DNA from: Pseudomonas saxonica
GTDB taxonomy: Bacteria > Pseudomonadota > Gammaproteobacteria > Pseudomonadales > Pseudomonadaceae
Length of the DNA: 64,000 nt
Assembly (NCBI RefSeq): GCF_007858365.1
Contig: NZ_VFIO01000010.1
Location: forward strand, 102,468 to 166,467
Direction of reading: 5' to 3'
Shown here piece after piece: positions 34,757-44,533 of the stretch. Under the pieces are notes generated by a model. It saw only the letters and a list, made by a program, of their open reading frames with translations. It was not told where the DNA came from and made no database searches. Position 1 is the first letter of the stretch, and every line of letters begins with the position of its first letter. The position numbers and the translations under genes are program-made.

Positions 34757-35206
34757 ATGCATGCGTTATTCGTTTTGGGTGACTTGCGGGCTCGGCTGGT
34801 AAAGCTGTTCCACTCCCGTTTTGTCTATGTCACCGAGCAAACGGCGGAAGGTATTTACATCGCCGAGATCGATACTGAAACAGCGCTGGTCGTGGATGAC
34901 AAACCCGGTCTCAAGCTTAAAGTCGGTGATCATTTCAGCGCCGCTGTTTTGCCCAGCCGTGAAGGCGGCAAGTTCGACATCAAGTTTCGCGAAATCAAAA
35001 TGACCGTTTATGGCATTGGTGACTATGCCTATGTCACTTCGCCTGAGGGTGAAGGCGTTGTCTTCAAGGAAGGTCAGACGGTCATGCTGGTGTTTGCGGC
35101 CAACCAGCAGCTTGAAGGCGGTTTGACCAAAACCTTGAAGGCGATTACCAAGAAGGCTGCTACCTGGCCCAAAGGTGTGCTCAAGTTCAAACCCAGCAAA
35201 GAATGA
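34757..35206 (+). CDS. Hypothetical protein, start uncertain
   Basis: About 149 residues if ATG 34757 (MHALFVLGDLRARLVKLF) is the start. The C-terminal 100 residues are a beta-rich soluble domain (TALVVDDKPGLKLKVGDHF, then KGVLKFKPSKE at the end). I recognise no family. GGAG sits directly against 34757 but 4 nt before an overlapping ATG at 34761, which opens a 13-codon frame ending at 34802 in another register. The true start or a frameshift is therefore unresolved. REP repeats follow the stop. Confidence 0.6.
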   Translation: MHALFVLGDLRARLVKLFHSRFVYVTEQTAEGIYIAEIDTETALVVDDKPGLKLKVGDHFSAAVLPSREGGKFDIKFREIKMTVYGIGDYAYVTSPEGEGVVFKEGQTVMLVFAANQQLEGGLTKTLKAITKKAATWPKGVLKFKPSKE

Positions 35207-35217
35207 CCCTGCGCGCC

Positions 35218-35397
35218 TAGTCGCTGACGAGGGACGACGGCTGCGATTGGCGGCGCAGCCGTCGTAAAAGCCTTACAGCCAAGACCTCAGCCCTGCCGCG
35301 ATGGCCGGGTGGCGGGTATCGGATACACCGAGTTGTCCCGTCTTGCGAGCGCTTCTCGCTCGATCGCAGCCTTGGTTCCTCGTCAGCGGCTACGAGG
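35218..35397. repeat. Pair of inverted REP-type repeats
   Basis: The left unit (TCGCTGACGAGGGACGACGG onward) and the right unit (ending CCTCGTCAGCGGCTACGAGG) are in opposite orientation about 100 bp apart, with CGCAGCC cores inside. This matches the REP family seen elsewhere in the window. It fills most of the gap between 35206 and the RND gene. Confidence 0.7.
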
Positions 35398-35581
35398 TCC
35401 GTGTTTTTCCCCTTCAAACAGCCTAAGCCTTATGGACGATGTTCCAGGCACAGCTGCACCTGATGATCACTCCCAATCAGCGCGGAGTGGTTGATCAAGC
35501 CGCAAACCAAAAACAATAAAAATCTGCGAGGGATCGTGAGCATGGGCGCCATCGTCTTGTCATTTGCTGTGCGAGGCTGCG

Positions 35582-38020
35582 ATGAAAACTGCGCCTGAAC
35601 TCACCGCTACGCAGCGTCTGGTCAATCTGTGTGCCGAACGACTGCTCGCCCATCGCAAGCCCCTGCTCGGATTGTTTTTGCTCATCACCCTGGCGCTGGG
35701 CTATAGCGCCACCCAAGTACGGCTCGACCCCGGCTTCAACAAGCAGATCCCGGTGCGTCATGCCTACATGCTCAATTTTCTGGATTTCAGCCGGATTTTT
35801 ACCGGCGCCAATCGCTTGCTGGTCAGTGTGCACTGGAAGGGCGAGGGCGATATCTACAACCCCGAGTTCTTGCAAACCCTGCAACAGGTCACGGACGACG
35901 TGTTCTATATCTCGGGTGTCAGCCGTCCCAGTGTGACGTCGCTGTTTACCCCCAACGTGCGCTATATCGAAATTACCGAAGACGGCTATGTCGGCGATCT
36001 GGTGGTGCCACCGCAATATGCAGCGACGCCCGAGGACTTGCAGCAAGTGCGCAGCAACGCCGCCCGCTCCGGGCAAATCGGCCGCCTGCTGGCCAATGAC
36101 CTGAAATCGGCGATGGTGACGGCCGACCTACAAGACGTTGACCCCAAGACCGGTCAGCCGGTGGACTATGTGCAAATTGCCCAGCGCCTTGAGGATATTC
36201 GGGGTAAATACAGCAGCGCGGACATTGACATCAATATTGTCGGTTTTGCCAAGCTGGTCGGGGATGTGGTCGAAGGGTTGAACACCGTGATGGGCTTTTT
36301 TGCCATCGCCTTTGTGATTACCGGCGTGTTGCTGTGGCTGTACTCCCGCTCGTTACGCTTGACGGTGGTGGCCTTGCTGGTGGCCTTGCTGCCGGTCATA
36401 TGGCTGCTCGGCCTGCTGCCTTTGCTGGGCTTGGGGATCGACCCGATGTCGATTCTGGTGCCGTTTCTGATTTTCTCGATTGGCGTGTCCCATGCCGTGC
36501 AAATGACCAATGCCTGGAAGCAGCAAGTGCTCGCGGGCAGTGACTCGGTGACGGCCGCCAAGGCGGCATTCAGCACGATATTCATCCCCGGTGCATTGGC
36601 GCTGCTGATGAACGCGCTGGGGTTCGGGGTGATCATGCTGATCGACATTCCTATCGTCCATGAGTTAGGCATCACCGCCTGCATCGGTGTGATGCTGATG
36701 ATCATCACCAATAAAATCATGCTGCCGCTGATCATCGCGCACTTGCGCCTTGAGCCTCGCCTGATGACTGCCCGCGCACGGCTCAACGAGCAGCGTCACC
36801 CGCTGTGGTGGCGTTTATCGGCCTTGGCTACTCCCGGCCCGGCCCTGTGGGTGTTTGCCATCAGCCTGTTGCTGCTGGCCGCGGGGGCTTACAAAGCCCG
36901 GGACCTGGCCACCGGCGACATCGGCGCCGGTGCCCCCGAGTTGCGCGCAGATTCACGCTACAACCAGGACAATCACGCGATTATCAGCAGCTACTCCATC
37001 GGTCTGGATGTGTTGTCGGTGTTCCTCACCATCAGTGATCGCAGCGAGGCGTGCCTGGACCCTGCCGTGATGCGCGCGGTGGAAGCCTTCGATTTCAACA
37101 TGCGCGAAGTGCCCGGCGTGCAGTCGGTGCAAAGCGTGGCAGGCATGAGTAAAGAGGTGATTGCCGGCAACAATGAGGGCAACCCGCGCTGGGCTGCCAT
37201 CCCGGGCTCATCCCAAGGCTTGCAGCAGGGTGCCTACGCCTATTCGCCGGATTCCGGGCTGGTCACCGACGGCTGCCAGCAGATGCAGATTCTGGTGTTT
37301 TTGACCGACCACGAAGGCGCCACGGTTGCCCACGTGCTTAGCGAAGCCAAACGCATCATTGGCGGCATTCAGGTGCCGGGTGTGAGTTTCAAGCTGGCAG
37401 GCGGCAATATCGGGGTGATGGCCGCGTCCAACGAGGCCGTCAAGCAAGCCGAAGTGGTGATGCTGGCCGCTTTGTTTATCTCGGTGGCGCTGTTCTGCCT
37501 GCTGACCTTCCGCTCAGTACGCGCCGTGCTGTGCATTCTGGTGCCGCTGGCGATTGTCGCGGTGCTGTGCAATGCCTTGATGGCGCTGCTGGGCATCGGC
37601 CTCAAAGTCGCCACCTTGCCGGTCATGGCCTTGGGGGTCGGCGTGGGTGTGGACTACGGCATCTACCTCTATGAGCGCATCGAGCATGAAATGGCCGAGG
37701 GCCAGAACCTGCGCGAAGCCTTCTACCGGGCCATGTGCCAACGCGGCACGGCGGCTGTGTTCACCGCTTTGACGATGTCGCTGGGGGTGTGCACCTGGGT
37801 GTTTGCCCCGCTCAAATTTCAGGCCGACATGGGCGTACTGCTGGCCTTTATGTTCATGGTTAACGTCCTGGGCGCGATCTTCCTGCTACCGGCGTTGGCC
37901 GCCTGGTTCAACCTGGGCAAGCCGCTGGTGGTAGACAAATCACCCGTAGCAGCTGATGCAGGCGGCGTTCGGACGCGCAGCGACCGTGAAGCGCTTAACG
38001 CATCCATATCGACAGATTGA
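35582..38020 (+). CDS. RND/MMPL family transporter
   Basis: An 812-residue integral membrane protein with two repeats, each having a large periplasmic loop and about six helices, the layout of MMPL/HpnN-type RND permeases. The second repeat has the characteristic VGVDYGIYLYERIEHEM segment in the fourth-helix region. It lacks the length and partners (adaptor, TolC) of AcrB-type drug pumps. The ATG at 35582 has GAGG 6 nt upstream. The DUF1329 and DUF1302 genes follow, a combination repeatedly seen with catabolism or envelope transport of hydrophobic compounds. The substrate is unknown; movement of a lipid-like molecule between membranes is a reasonable inference. Confidence 0.88.
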   Translation: MKTAPELTATQRLVNLCAERLLAHRKPLLGLFLLITLALGYSATQVRLDPGFNKQIPVRHAYMLNFLDFSRIFTGANRLLVSVHWKGEGDIYNPEFLQTLQQVTDDVFYISGVSRPSVTSLFTPNVRYIEITEDGYVGDLVVPPQYAATPEDLQQVRSNAARSGQIGRLLANDLKSAMVTADLQDVDPKTGQPVDYVQIAQRLEDIRGKYSSADIDINIVGFAKLVGDVVEGLNTVMGFFAIAFVITGVLLWLYSRSLRLTVVALLVALLPVIWLLGLLPLLGLGIDPMSILVPFLIFSIGVSHAVQMTNAWKQQVLAGSDSVTAAKAAFSTIFIPGALALLMNALGFGVIMLIDIPIVHELGITACIGVMLMIITNKIMLPLIIAHLRLEPRLMTARARLNEQRHPLWWRLSALATPGPALWVFAISLLLLAAGAYKARDLATGDIGAGAPELRADSRYNQDNHAIISSYSIGLDVLSVFLTISDRSEACLDPAVMRAVEAFDFNMREVPGVQSVQSVAGMSKEVIAGNNEGNPRWAAIPGSSQGLQQGAYAYSPDSGLVTDGCQQMQILVFLTDHEGATVAHVLSEAKRIIGGIQVPGVSFKLAGGNIGVMAASNEAVKQAEVVMLAALFISVALFCLLTFRSVRAVLCILVPLAIVAVLCNALMALLGIGLKVATLPVMALGVGVGVDYGIYLYERIEHEMAEGQNLREAFYRAMCQRGTAAVFTALTMSLGVCTWVFAPLKFQADMGVLLAFMFMVNVLGAIFLLPALAAWFNLGKPLVVDKSPVAADAGGVRTRSDREALNASISTD

Positions 38021-38040
38021 GTGGTTCGTATCAGGACCGC

Positions 38041-38077
38041 TTCGCGCTCCAACGCAGCCTTCGGCAGCTGCTACGGG
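38041..38077. repeat. Single REP-type unit
   Basis: TTCGCGCTCCAACGCAGCCT followed by TCGGCAGCTGCTACGGGG is one unit of the same family as the other REP repeats here. It separates the RND gene from the DUF1329 gene within the presumed operon. Confidence 0.6.
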
Positions 38078-38115
38078 GTTTTGCTTTACCGACAAAAACA
38101 ACAAGGAGACCCCCC

Positions 38116-39498
38116 ATGCGACGACTCTCTCAGATGGGCGGCTGGCTCTCAGTCGCTCTGGCCTTACACAGTTACAGCGCCTTGACGCTCGCCCAGGCAC
38201 CCGCTGACCAGATTGCCCGGTTGGGCAAGGATCTGACCTGCGTCGGTGCGCAAAAAGAAGGCAATGCCGAAGGCACCATCCCGGCCTACAGTGGCCAATG
38301 GCTGGGCGCGCCGCCCGGCATCAAGTTTGAAGGCACGGGCAAACACCCGATTGACCCGTACCCCAACGAAAAACCTTTGTTTGTGATCACCGCGCAAAAT
38401 CTCGACCAATACGGCGCGCATTTGTCCGAAGGGCAGAAAGCCCTGTTCAAGCTCTACCCAAGCACCTTCCGTATGCCGATTTACCCCTCGCACCGCGATT
38501 TCCGTTTCTCGGACACGGTGTGCCAAGCCACACTGGAAAACGCCTCGGTGGCCAAGTTGGTGGACGATGGCGAAGGGGTCGTGGCACGTACAGGCGGTGT
38601 GGCGTTCCCGATTCCGCAAAGCGGCATCGAGTTGCTGAAAAATGCTTCGTTGTTCACCGTGCGGGCCTGGACCGAGGAATACACCTCCGACAACGCTTAC
38701 GTACTCAAGGGCGGCAATATCAACTGGGGCCGCGTGCACTCGCGCAACCTGGCGCCGGGCCTTGCGCCGGGCAAGATCGGTGACACCTCCGGCAACTCTG
38801 CCTATTACCTCAACGAAACCCTGCTGCCGCAACGCGACAAAGGTGAAATCAACACCGGCACCGAGTTCTGGAACGACAAGACCGAGCCTCGTCAAAGCTG
38901 GCGCTACGACCCCGGCACACGCCGCGTTCGCCAATCACCGGGCTATGGCTTCGACATGGCGTTCCCAGGGTCGGGCGGTTCGATCACGGTCGATGAAGTG
39001 CGGATCTTCAACGGCTCAGCACAGCGCTACAACTGGAACACCGTCGGCAAAAAAGAACTGTACATCCCGTACAACACTGCGCGCTTGCATGCCAACAACC
39101 TGCAGTACGCGAACATGCTCACGCCTAACCATATCAACCCAGACAACATGCGCTACGAGCTGCACCGTGTCTGGGTACTGGAAGGTGTGCTCAAACCGGG
39201 TAACCGTCACCTGTATGGCAAGCGCACGATGTACATCGACGAAGACACCTGGTTTCCGATCATGGGTGACAACTATGACAACCGTGGCGAGCTATGGCGC
39301 ACCTCAATGGTCAACTACTTCTACGCCCCCGAAACCCAGACCTGGCAAGCCGGGGTTGGCCTTTATCACGACTTGAACGCTGGCAGCTATCTGGCCTTCA
39401 ACCTGATCAACGAACAGCGCGATGGCTACATCCTCAACAAAGGCGGGATCGTCGCGGGTGACTTCGGCCCCGAAGCCGCTCGCCGCGCAGGCAAATAA
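38116..39498 (+). CDS. DUF1329 domain protein, periplasmic (LolB-like fold family)
   Basis: A 460-residue exported protein with an N-terminal signal peptide (SVALALHSYSALTLAQA, likely cleaved after AQA). The DUF1329 domain spans nearly the whole mature protein; conserved-looking stretches include GTIPAYSGQW near residue 55 and MRYELHRVWVLEGVLKPG and GDNYDNRGELWRTSM in the C-terminal half. The family is related to outer-membrane lipoprotein sorting proteins and is nearly always next to DUF1302. AAGGAG precedes the ATG at 38116. I infer a periplasmic carrier between the RND permease and the DUF1302 outer-membrane protein. Confidence 0.88.
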   Translation: MRRLSQMGGWLSVALALHSYSALTLAQAPADQIARLGKDLTCVGAQKEGNAEGTIPAYSGQWLGAPPGIKFEGTGKHPIDPYPNEKPLFVITAQNLDQYGAHLSEGQKALFKLYPSTFRMPIYPSHRDFRFSDTVCQATLENASVAKLVDDGEGVVARTGGVAFPIPQSGIELLKNASLFTVRAWTEEYTSDNAYVLKGGNINWGRVHSRNLAPGLAPGKIGDTSGNSAYYLNETLLPQRDKGEINTGTEFWNDKTEPRQSWRYDPGTRRVRQSPGYGFDMAFPGSGGSITVDEVRIFNGSAQRYNWNTVGKKELYIPYNTARLHANNLQYANMLTPNHINPDNMRYELHRVWVLEGVLKPGNRHLYGKRTMYIDEDTWFPIMGDNYDNRGELWRTSMVNYFYAPETQTWQAGVGLYHDLNAGSYLAFNLINEQRDGYILNKGGIVAGDFGPEAARRAGK

Positions 39499-39598
39499 CC
39501 CCCGCTGCGCAGCGTCATGACTGCCACAGGCACAGCCTGTGCGCAGTCGGCGGCGCACCGCAAGGCATGAGCACAAAAACAATAAAAAGGAGCATCGC

Positions 39599-41236
39599 AT
39601 GTTTACGCAGTACACACGCATCAAGCCTGTCAGCCGTGTGCTGGGGGCCGGTTTTCTGAGCGGGTTGAGCACATTTGCATTCGCTTTACCGACGCTGGAA
39701 CTGGGTGAAAACACCACCCTGGACTCCAACCTGACGGTCAATTACACCGCCTCGATGCGTACCGTCAAACCCGACAGCGAATACCTCAATAACCTCAATT
39801 ACGACGACGCCACGCGCAACTTCAAACGTGGCTCGCTGATCAACAACCGGGTCAGTGTGTTTGGCGAGTTGATGCTCAAGCATGAAAACCTGGGTGCGGT
39901 GCTGCGCGGCAGTCATTTCTACGATGAGGTGTACCACCAGCGAAACGCCAACGACTCGCCCGACACGGTCAACAAAACCGGGCGTTATGACGAATTCATC
40001 AGTGACACCCGCAAACTCAGCGGCAGCAAGGCGCGCCTGCTGGATGCTTACGTGTATGGGGATTTCACGGTCAATGATGATCAGTATGTATCGCTCAAGG
40101 CCGGGCGACATCTGGTGGCGTGGGGCGAAAGCCTGTTCTGGCCCAATATCAGCCAGGGGCAGGCACCAGTCGACTCGACCAAATTCAACGTGCCGGGCAC
40201 CGAAGCCAAAGACGCCTACCTGCCGGTCGGGCAAGTATCCGGCTCCTGGTCGGTCAACGAAGACTTGGCTTTGCTCGGTTTCTACCAATACAAATGGGAA
40301 GAAACCCTGCTTAACCCGGTGGGGGACTATTTTGGCAGTGACACCTTTGGCCCTGGCGCCGAGTTCTATCGGTTGGCCCCGGGAGTTATCGAAAACTTGC
40401 CCGACCCGCAGTTTCGCGCTGTGGGCTATGGGGGTTCAGTCAAACCCGGCAACAGCGGTGAGTGGGGGCTGGGCACCCGCTACCGGCTGACGCAAAACAC
40501 CGAAATCGGTTTATTTCATTACCGCTATCACGACCGCGTGCCCGCGCTGTTTTTCGACTTCACCGGCCAGACGCACTATTCATCGCTGGGCAAGGTCGGC
40601 GGTAACGGCAATGGCCCTAGCTACCAGTTGGGCTACTTCGACAACATCAAACTGACCGGCGTGAGCTTTACCACCAAGGTGGGCGATTCGGTGCAGTTTG
40701 CCGGTGACCTAAGCTATCGCGACGGTGCCGCGGTGTACCTGAGCAATGGCGCACCGGCCCGTGGGCAAGTGTGGCAAGGCAACTTGAATGCCGTGTACAT
40801 CATCGGGCCGACGTTTATGGCACAGCAAACGACGTTGATGACAGAAGTGGTGCATCAGCGCATTCAAGGTGTGGACGACCTGACCATTACCGGCGGCGGT
40901 GCTGGAACTGACGGCACGTTCAACAAGTTTGTGTATGACGGCCAGACGCGAGGGTCGAGCCTGTTGGGCGTGGGCGCGTACTTCGATCACCCCAGCGTAT
41001 TCAATGGCTGGGACCTGACCACCAAGGCGACATGGACGCAAAATATCGACGGCAGCGCCTATTCGGGCTTGGGCCGCGCCGAAAAACGCCTGACCGTGGG
41101 TGGCGACTTCAAATACCTGGGCAACTTCCAGTTGGGCCTGACCTATGTGGCCTACTTGAGTTCGGCCAACATCGCCCAAGGGCGAACGCTGTCTGACCGT
41201 GACTACGTGTCGTTCAACGGCAAATACACGTTCTGA
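39599..41236 (+). CDS. DUF1302 family outer-membrane protein
   Basis: A 545-residue protein with a signal peptide (LGAGFLSGLSTFAFA) and an amphipathic beta-strand pattern ending in the outer-membrane signature aromatic residue (VSFNGKYTF). The DUF1302 hallmark region LKAGRHLVAWGESLFWPN is present around residue 165. DUF1302 proteins are predicted beta-barrels, co-encoded with DUF1329. AAGGAG is 7 nt before the ATG. It closes the trio started by the RND gene; a REP pair follows. No enzyme genes for a hydrophobic substrate are attached, so the cargo is open. Confidence 0.88.
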   Translation: MFTQYTRIKPVSRVLGAGFLSGLSTFAFALPTLELGENTTLDSNLTVNYTASMRTVKPDSEYLNNLNYDDATRNFKRGSLINNRVSVFGELMLKHENLGAVLRGSHFYDEVYHQRNANDSPDTVNKTGRYDEFISDTRKLSGSKARLLDAYVYGDFTVNDDQYVSLKAGRHLVAWGESLFWPNISQGQAPVDSTKFNVPGTEAKDAYLPVGQVSGSWSVNEDLALLGFYQYKWEETLLNPVGDYFGSDTFGPGAEFYRLAPGVIENLPDPQFRAVGYGGSVKPGNSGEWGLGTRYRLTQNTEIGLFHYRYHDRVPALFFDFTGQTHYSSLGKVGGNGNGPSYQLGYFDNIKLTGVSFTTKVGDSVQFAGDLSYRDGAAVYLSNGAPARGQVWQGNLNAVYIIGPTFMAQQTTLMTEVVHQRIQGVDDLTITGGGAGTDGTFNKFVYDGQTRGSSLLGVGAYFDHPSVFNGWDLTTKATWTQNIDGSAYSGLGRAEKRLTVGGDFKYLGNFQLGLTYVAYLSSANIAQGRTLSDRDYVSFNGKYTF

Positions 41237-41250
41237 CCCTGCAATTGTGG

Positions 41251-41386
41251 CGTAGCAGTTGCCGCAGGCGACGTCCGGCGACGCAGTCGTCGTAAATTGA
41301 GTGAATGGGGTTTGCCTGTACAAGCCCCATGCTCTGGTTTTACGATCGCTGCGCAATCGGACGCAGCCTTCGGCAGCTGCTACGGG
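41251..41386. repeat. Inverted REP-type pair between DUF1302 gene and amidase
   Basis: The left end CGTAGCAGTTGCCGCAGGCG and right end CGCAGCCTTCGGCAGCTGC, TACGGG are inverted copies of one unit. Internal CGACGCAGTCGTCG and ACGATCGCTGCGCAATCG form their own small palindromes. It lies between the convergent genes. Confidence 0.7.
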
Positions 41387-41393
41387 CTAGGCA

Positions 41394-43097
41394 TCAGCTC
41401 AACGGCGGTGTGCGCGGTGGAACCCTGCGCTTGCTGCCGGTCGCTTCAAACGCTGAGGCCAGGCGCAGCAGCGACGAATCATCGTACGCACGGCCCGCAA
41501 ACGTCAGCCCCACCGGCATGCCAATGTCGGCCATCACGCCCATCGGCACGGTGACGGTCGGCACGCCCAGATGGCGAATAGCCAGATTGCCGTTGGCCAC
41601 CCACACGCCATTGCTCCAGGCAATGTCCGCCGACACCGGGTTCACATCGGCATCTGCCGGGGCCACATCGGCGACGGTTGGAAACACCACCGCATCCAGC
41701 TCCAGCCGGTCCATCCAGTCTTCCAGATCGAGACGGCGGGTCTGCTCCAGCCCGCGCAAGCCGTCCGGCAAGGAACTGATCTGGTCCCACGGGGTGATGC
41801 CGCGTTGGGCCATGCGCACGTATTCGTCCATGCCCGCGCCCAGATCGTCTTCGCGATTGGGCAATGTGCCGGGGTCGTGGGGGAAGATCTGTGCGCCGTC
41901 GACGTCCGCCAGACGGTTCAGTTTTGGATCGTCGTTGGCGCGCAAAAAGTCATCGAACGCCCAGGCCGACAGCTCCCACAATTCGTCGCGCAAGAACTCT
42001 TTGGACACCAACCCGCGGTTAAACACGGTTGGCGCGCCAGGGCGGTCGCCTTCGCAATTGGACACCAGCGGGAAATCCACCTCGATCACCACACCGCCCT
42101 GGGCTTCGATAGCCGCGCGTGCGGCTTGCCACAGGTCAATCACCGAGGCGCGGGTGATGATGCGTTGGCCGGTCGGGCCACCGATGCCCGGCGCTTCGGA
42201 TGTACCGGCCTCGGGGTCGGCATTGATGTACATGCGTGGCACGCCGAAACGCTTGCCCGCCAGTGCATCAGCCTTGACCCCAAGGCTTGCATAAGAAGAA
42301 GGGCGCACACCGGCGACACTGGGAATCGGCACCCAGGGTTGCAGGCGCCACAGGTCGCCACGGGTGTCCGGGTCGGTGGCGACCACCACTTCCAGCACTT
42401 CCAGCAGGTCGGCCATGGTGCGGGCAAAGGGCACTACCACGTCCATGGTCGGGGTCAACGGCCAGTTGCCGCGCACGGAAATGACGCCGCGTGAGGGCGT
42501 GTAGGCGCACAGGCCATTGTTGGAGGCCGGCCCTCGGCCGCTCGACCAGGTTTCTTCGGCCAGACCAAAGGCTGAAAAACTGGCGGCGGTGGCGGTGCCC
42601 GCGCCGTTGGACGAACCCGAGGCAAAAGGTGCCGTCAAATAGTCCGGGTTGTACGGGCTTTCAGCACGGCCATACACACCGCGCTGCATGCCACCGTTAG
42701 CCATCGGGGGCATATTGGTCTTGCCCAGGCAGATGGCTCCGGCACCTCGCAAGCGCTCGATGGTGAACGCATCGCGGTAGGCAATCAGATCCTTGAAGGC
42801 CGGGCTGCCAGACGCTGCCGTCAGGCCCTTGACCAGATAGCTGTCCTTGGCGGTATACGGAATGCCGTCCAGCGGGCCGAGGCTTTGGCCGTTGGCGCGG
42901 CGCTCGTCAGAAGCTTGCGCCTCGGTCAGCACGTCAGGGTTGCGCACCACCACCGCGTTCAGCGCGGTGGGGGTGTTGAGGGCGTCATAGGCGTCGATAC
43001 GCGCGAGATAGGCCTGCACCAGTTCCACGGCAGTGGTCTGGCCGGACTCAAGCGCCGCGCGCAGGTGGGCAATGGAAACCTCGGTGACTTCAATCAT
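41394..43097 (-). CDS. Amidase (amidase signature family)
   Basis: A 567-residue amidase-signature hydrolase with a Ser-cisSer-Lys triad. The Lys lies in PYTAKDSYL (about residue 83), the cis-Ser in ASGSSNGAG and the nucleophile Ser in WSSGRGPAS. In the last motif the usual TGGS oxyanion stretch reads TWSS, a variant branch of the family. No signal peptide, so it acts in the cytoplasm on an amide brought in by transport. It follows the OprD porin by 90 bp and may be the last gene of the mhp transcript. An aromatic-acid amide yielding a phenylpropanoid for the Mhp pathway is an attractive but untested substrate. Confidence 0.86.
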   Translation of the reverse strand: MIEVTEVSIAHLRAALESGQTTAVELVQAYLARIDAYDALNTPTALNAVVVRNPDVLTEAQASDERRANGQSLGPLDGIPYTAKDSYLVKGLTAASGSPAFKDLIAYRDAFTIERLRGAGAICLGKTNMPPMANGGMQRGVYGRAESPYNPDYLTAPFASGSSNGAGTATAASFSAFGLAEETWSSGRGPASNNGLCAYTPSRGVISVRGNWPLTPTMDVVVPFARTMADLLEVLEVVVATDPDTRGDLWRLQPWVPIPSVAGVRPSSYASLGVKADALAGKRFGVPRMYINADPEAGTSEAPGIGGPTGQRIITRASVIDLWQAARAAIEAQGGVVIEVDFPLVSNCEGDRPGAPTVFNRGLVSKEFLRDELWELSAWAFDDFLRANDDPKLNRLADVDGAQIFPHDPGTLPNREDDLGAGMDEYVRMAQRGITPWDQISSLPDGLRGLEQTRRLDLEDWMDRLELDAVVFPTVADVAPADADVNPVSADIAWSNGVWVANGNLAIRHLGVPTVTVPMGVMADIGMPVGLTFAGRAYDDSSLLRLASAFEATGSKRRVPPRTPPLS

Positions 43098-43187
43098 GCG
43101 CTTACCGCTGGTGGCTGATAGGGGTGGCAGAGCTTAGCGAAACTTCGGCCTGCTGAGCCAGCCCATGTGACCGTTAGCGTGCTTTTT

Positions 43188-44459
43188 TCACCATAACTTC
43201 CAGGTGTAATCGACATTGACGCGCAATTCATTGTCATCGCGGTGACTGGCCTGGGCGATAAAGTCGTTGCGGTACCAGGCATTGCGCACGCGCAGCGACA
43301 GGTCTTTGAGCGGGCCGCTTTGAAGCACGTAGGCGATCTCGATGTCTTTTTCGCTTTCGCTCAGATTGGAGCCGCCGAATTTGGCCAGTTCGATATTGTC
43401 GCCACTCACATAGCGCAACATGCCCTTGAGGCCCGGCACGCTCAGCCCTGCAAAGTCGTAGTCATAGCGCACCTGCCAGCTGCGCTCTTTGGGGTTGAGG
43501 AATTCAGAACTCAGGGTGCCCTCGGTAATCACCAGTGGCTCGGTGCCAAACAGATAGGGCATGGCGGTCTTGCCGGTGAGCTGCATATAGCCTGCCCCCA
43601 ATCTGTGCGCTCCCAGGCTGTAGGTCAGCATCAACGCCGCATTGCGGTTGTCGACCGGGCCAGCCTTGGCGGCGCCGTCTTCGCCAGTGATAAACAGTCG
43701 AAAATCACTTTTCAGACGTCCCGCGCCGAGGGGACGATCATCGACAAAGCCATAAAAATCCTTGCGGTACAGTTGCGCCAGTTCTGCATGGTAGTACTTG
43801 AGGGTCAGGCTCGAAGACCACGCGTAGTCGCCCCCGATAAACATAAAACGGTTCGACTCGGCAGCGCCGTTGAAACGGCCATTGGGTGAGCCCACCGACA
43901 TTTTCTGGTAGTCGGTGGAGTCACGCAGGTTGATGCGATCAAGCCAACCTGCGTGGAGGATCAGGTTATCCAGCTCCCGGGATTTGAGGTACGCGCCGCG
44001 AAAGGTTTGCGGCAGCAGGCGGGTCGGGCTGGCGAATGCAATGGGCAGGAAGGTGCTGATGGTGCCCACTTGCAGTTCACTTTTCGACGCCCGGGCTTTG
44101 GCGGTGAGGCCCAGTTCCGAATAGGTATCGGCAGGTTCCCGGGTGCTGGCACTGTAGGGCAGCAGCCCGGTGCCGGTGCGGGCACGCGAGGAGTCCAGAC
44201 GCACCCCGAGCATGCCTTGGGCATCCAGGCCGAACCCCACTGGCCCTTCGGTATAGCCCGAGCGCAGGTTGAGGATAAAACCTTGCGCCCATTCGCGGGC
44301 CGCGGCTTGTGGCGTGGCGTTGACGTAGTTGCGGTCGAAGTAATAGTTGCGCATCACCAGATCGGCGTGGCTGTCTTCGACCAGGCCGCTGGCACACGCG
44401 TGCCCGATATAGAAAGCGCAGGTGCAGGCGCTGAGCACCGAAAGCACAGGTTTGAGCAT
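43188..44459 (-). CDS. OprD family outer-membrane porin
   Basis: A 423-residue porin precursor with signal peptide (VLSACTCAFYIGHACA). It shows the OprD pattern: DSHADLVMRNYYFDRNY early, REWAQGFILNLRSGYTEG, and GLDAQGMLGVRLDS, with the terminal strand VNVDYTWKLW ending in an aromatic residue. Occ/OprD channels take up carboxylates and amino acids across the outer membrane. The ATG at 44459 is chosen for its signal peptide; the frame extends about 315 nt upstream into mhpT, which is overlap without meaning. Placement between mhpT and the amidase suggests uptake of the hydroxyphenylpropionate or its precursor. Confidence 0.9.
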   Translation of the reverse strand: MLKPVLSVLSACTCAFYIGHACASGLVEDSHADLVMRNYYFDRNYVNATPQAAAREWAQGFILNLRSGYTEGPVGFGLDAQGMLGVRLDSSRARTGTGLLPYSASTREPADTYSELGLTAKARASKSELQVGTISTFLPIAFASPTRLLPQTFRGAYLKSRELDNLILHAGWLDRINLRDSTDYQKMSVGSPNGRFNGAAESNRFMFIGGDYAWSSSLTLKYYHAELAQLYRKDFYGFVDDRPLGAGRLKSDFRLFITGEDGAAKAGPVDNRNAALMLTYSLGAHRLGAGYMQLTGKTAMPYLFGTEPLVITEGTLSSEFLNPKERSWQVRYDYDFAGLSVPGLKGMLRYVSGDNIELAKFGGSNLSESEKDIEIAYVLQSGPLKDLSLRVRNAWYRNDFIAQASHRDDNELRVNVDYTWKLW

Positions 44460-44533
44460 GGCAGATTCACTTTTATTGTTATTAGGGGTCAAGCATTGCG
44501 CGTCGTGTCGACGCGCAATGTGTAGCGTTGGGG

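Noticed and set aside
34518..34802. 94-codon frame before the unknown gene at 34757
   Set aside because: Biased T-rich translation without domain; only its end (ATG 34761) is worth mention as an overlapping start.
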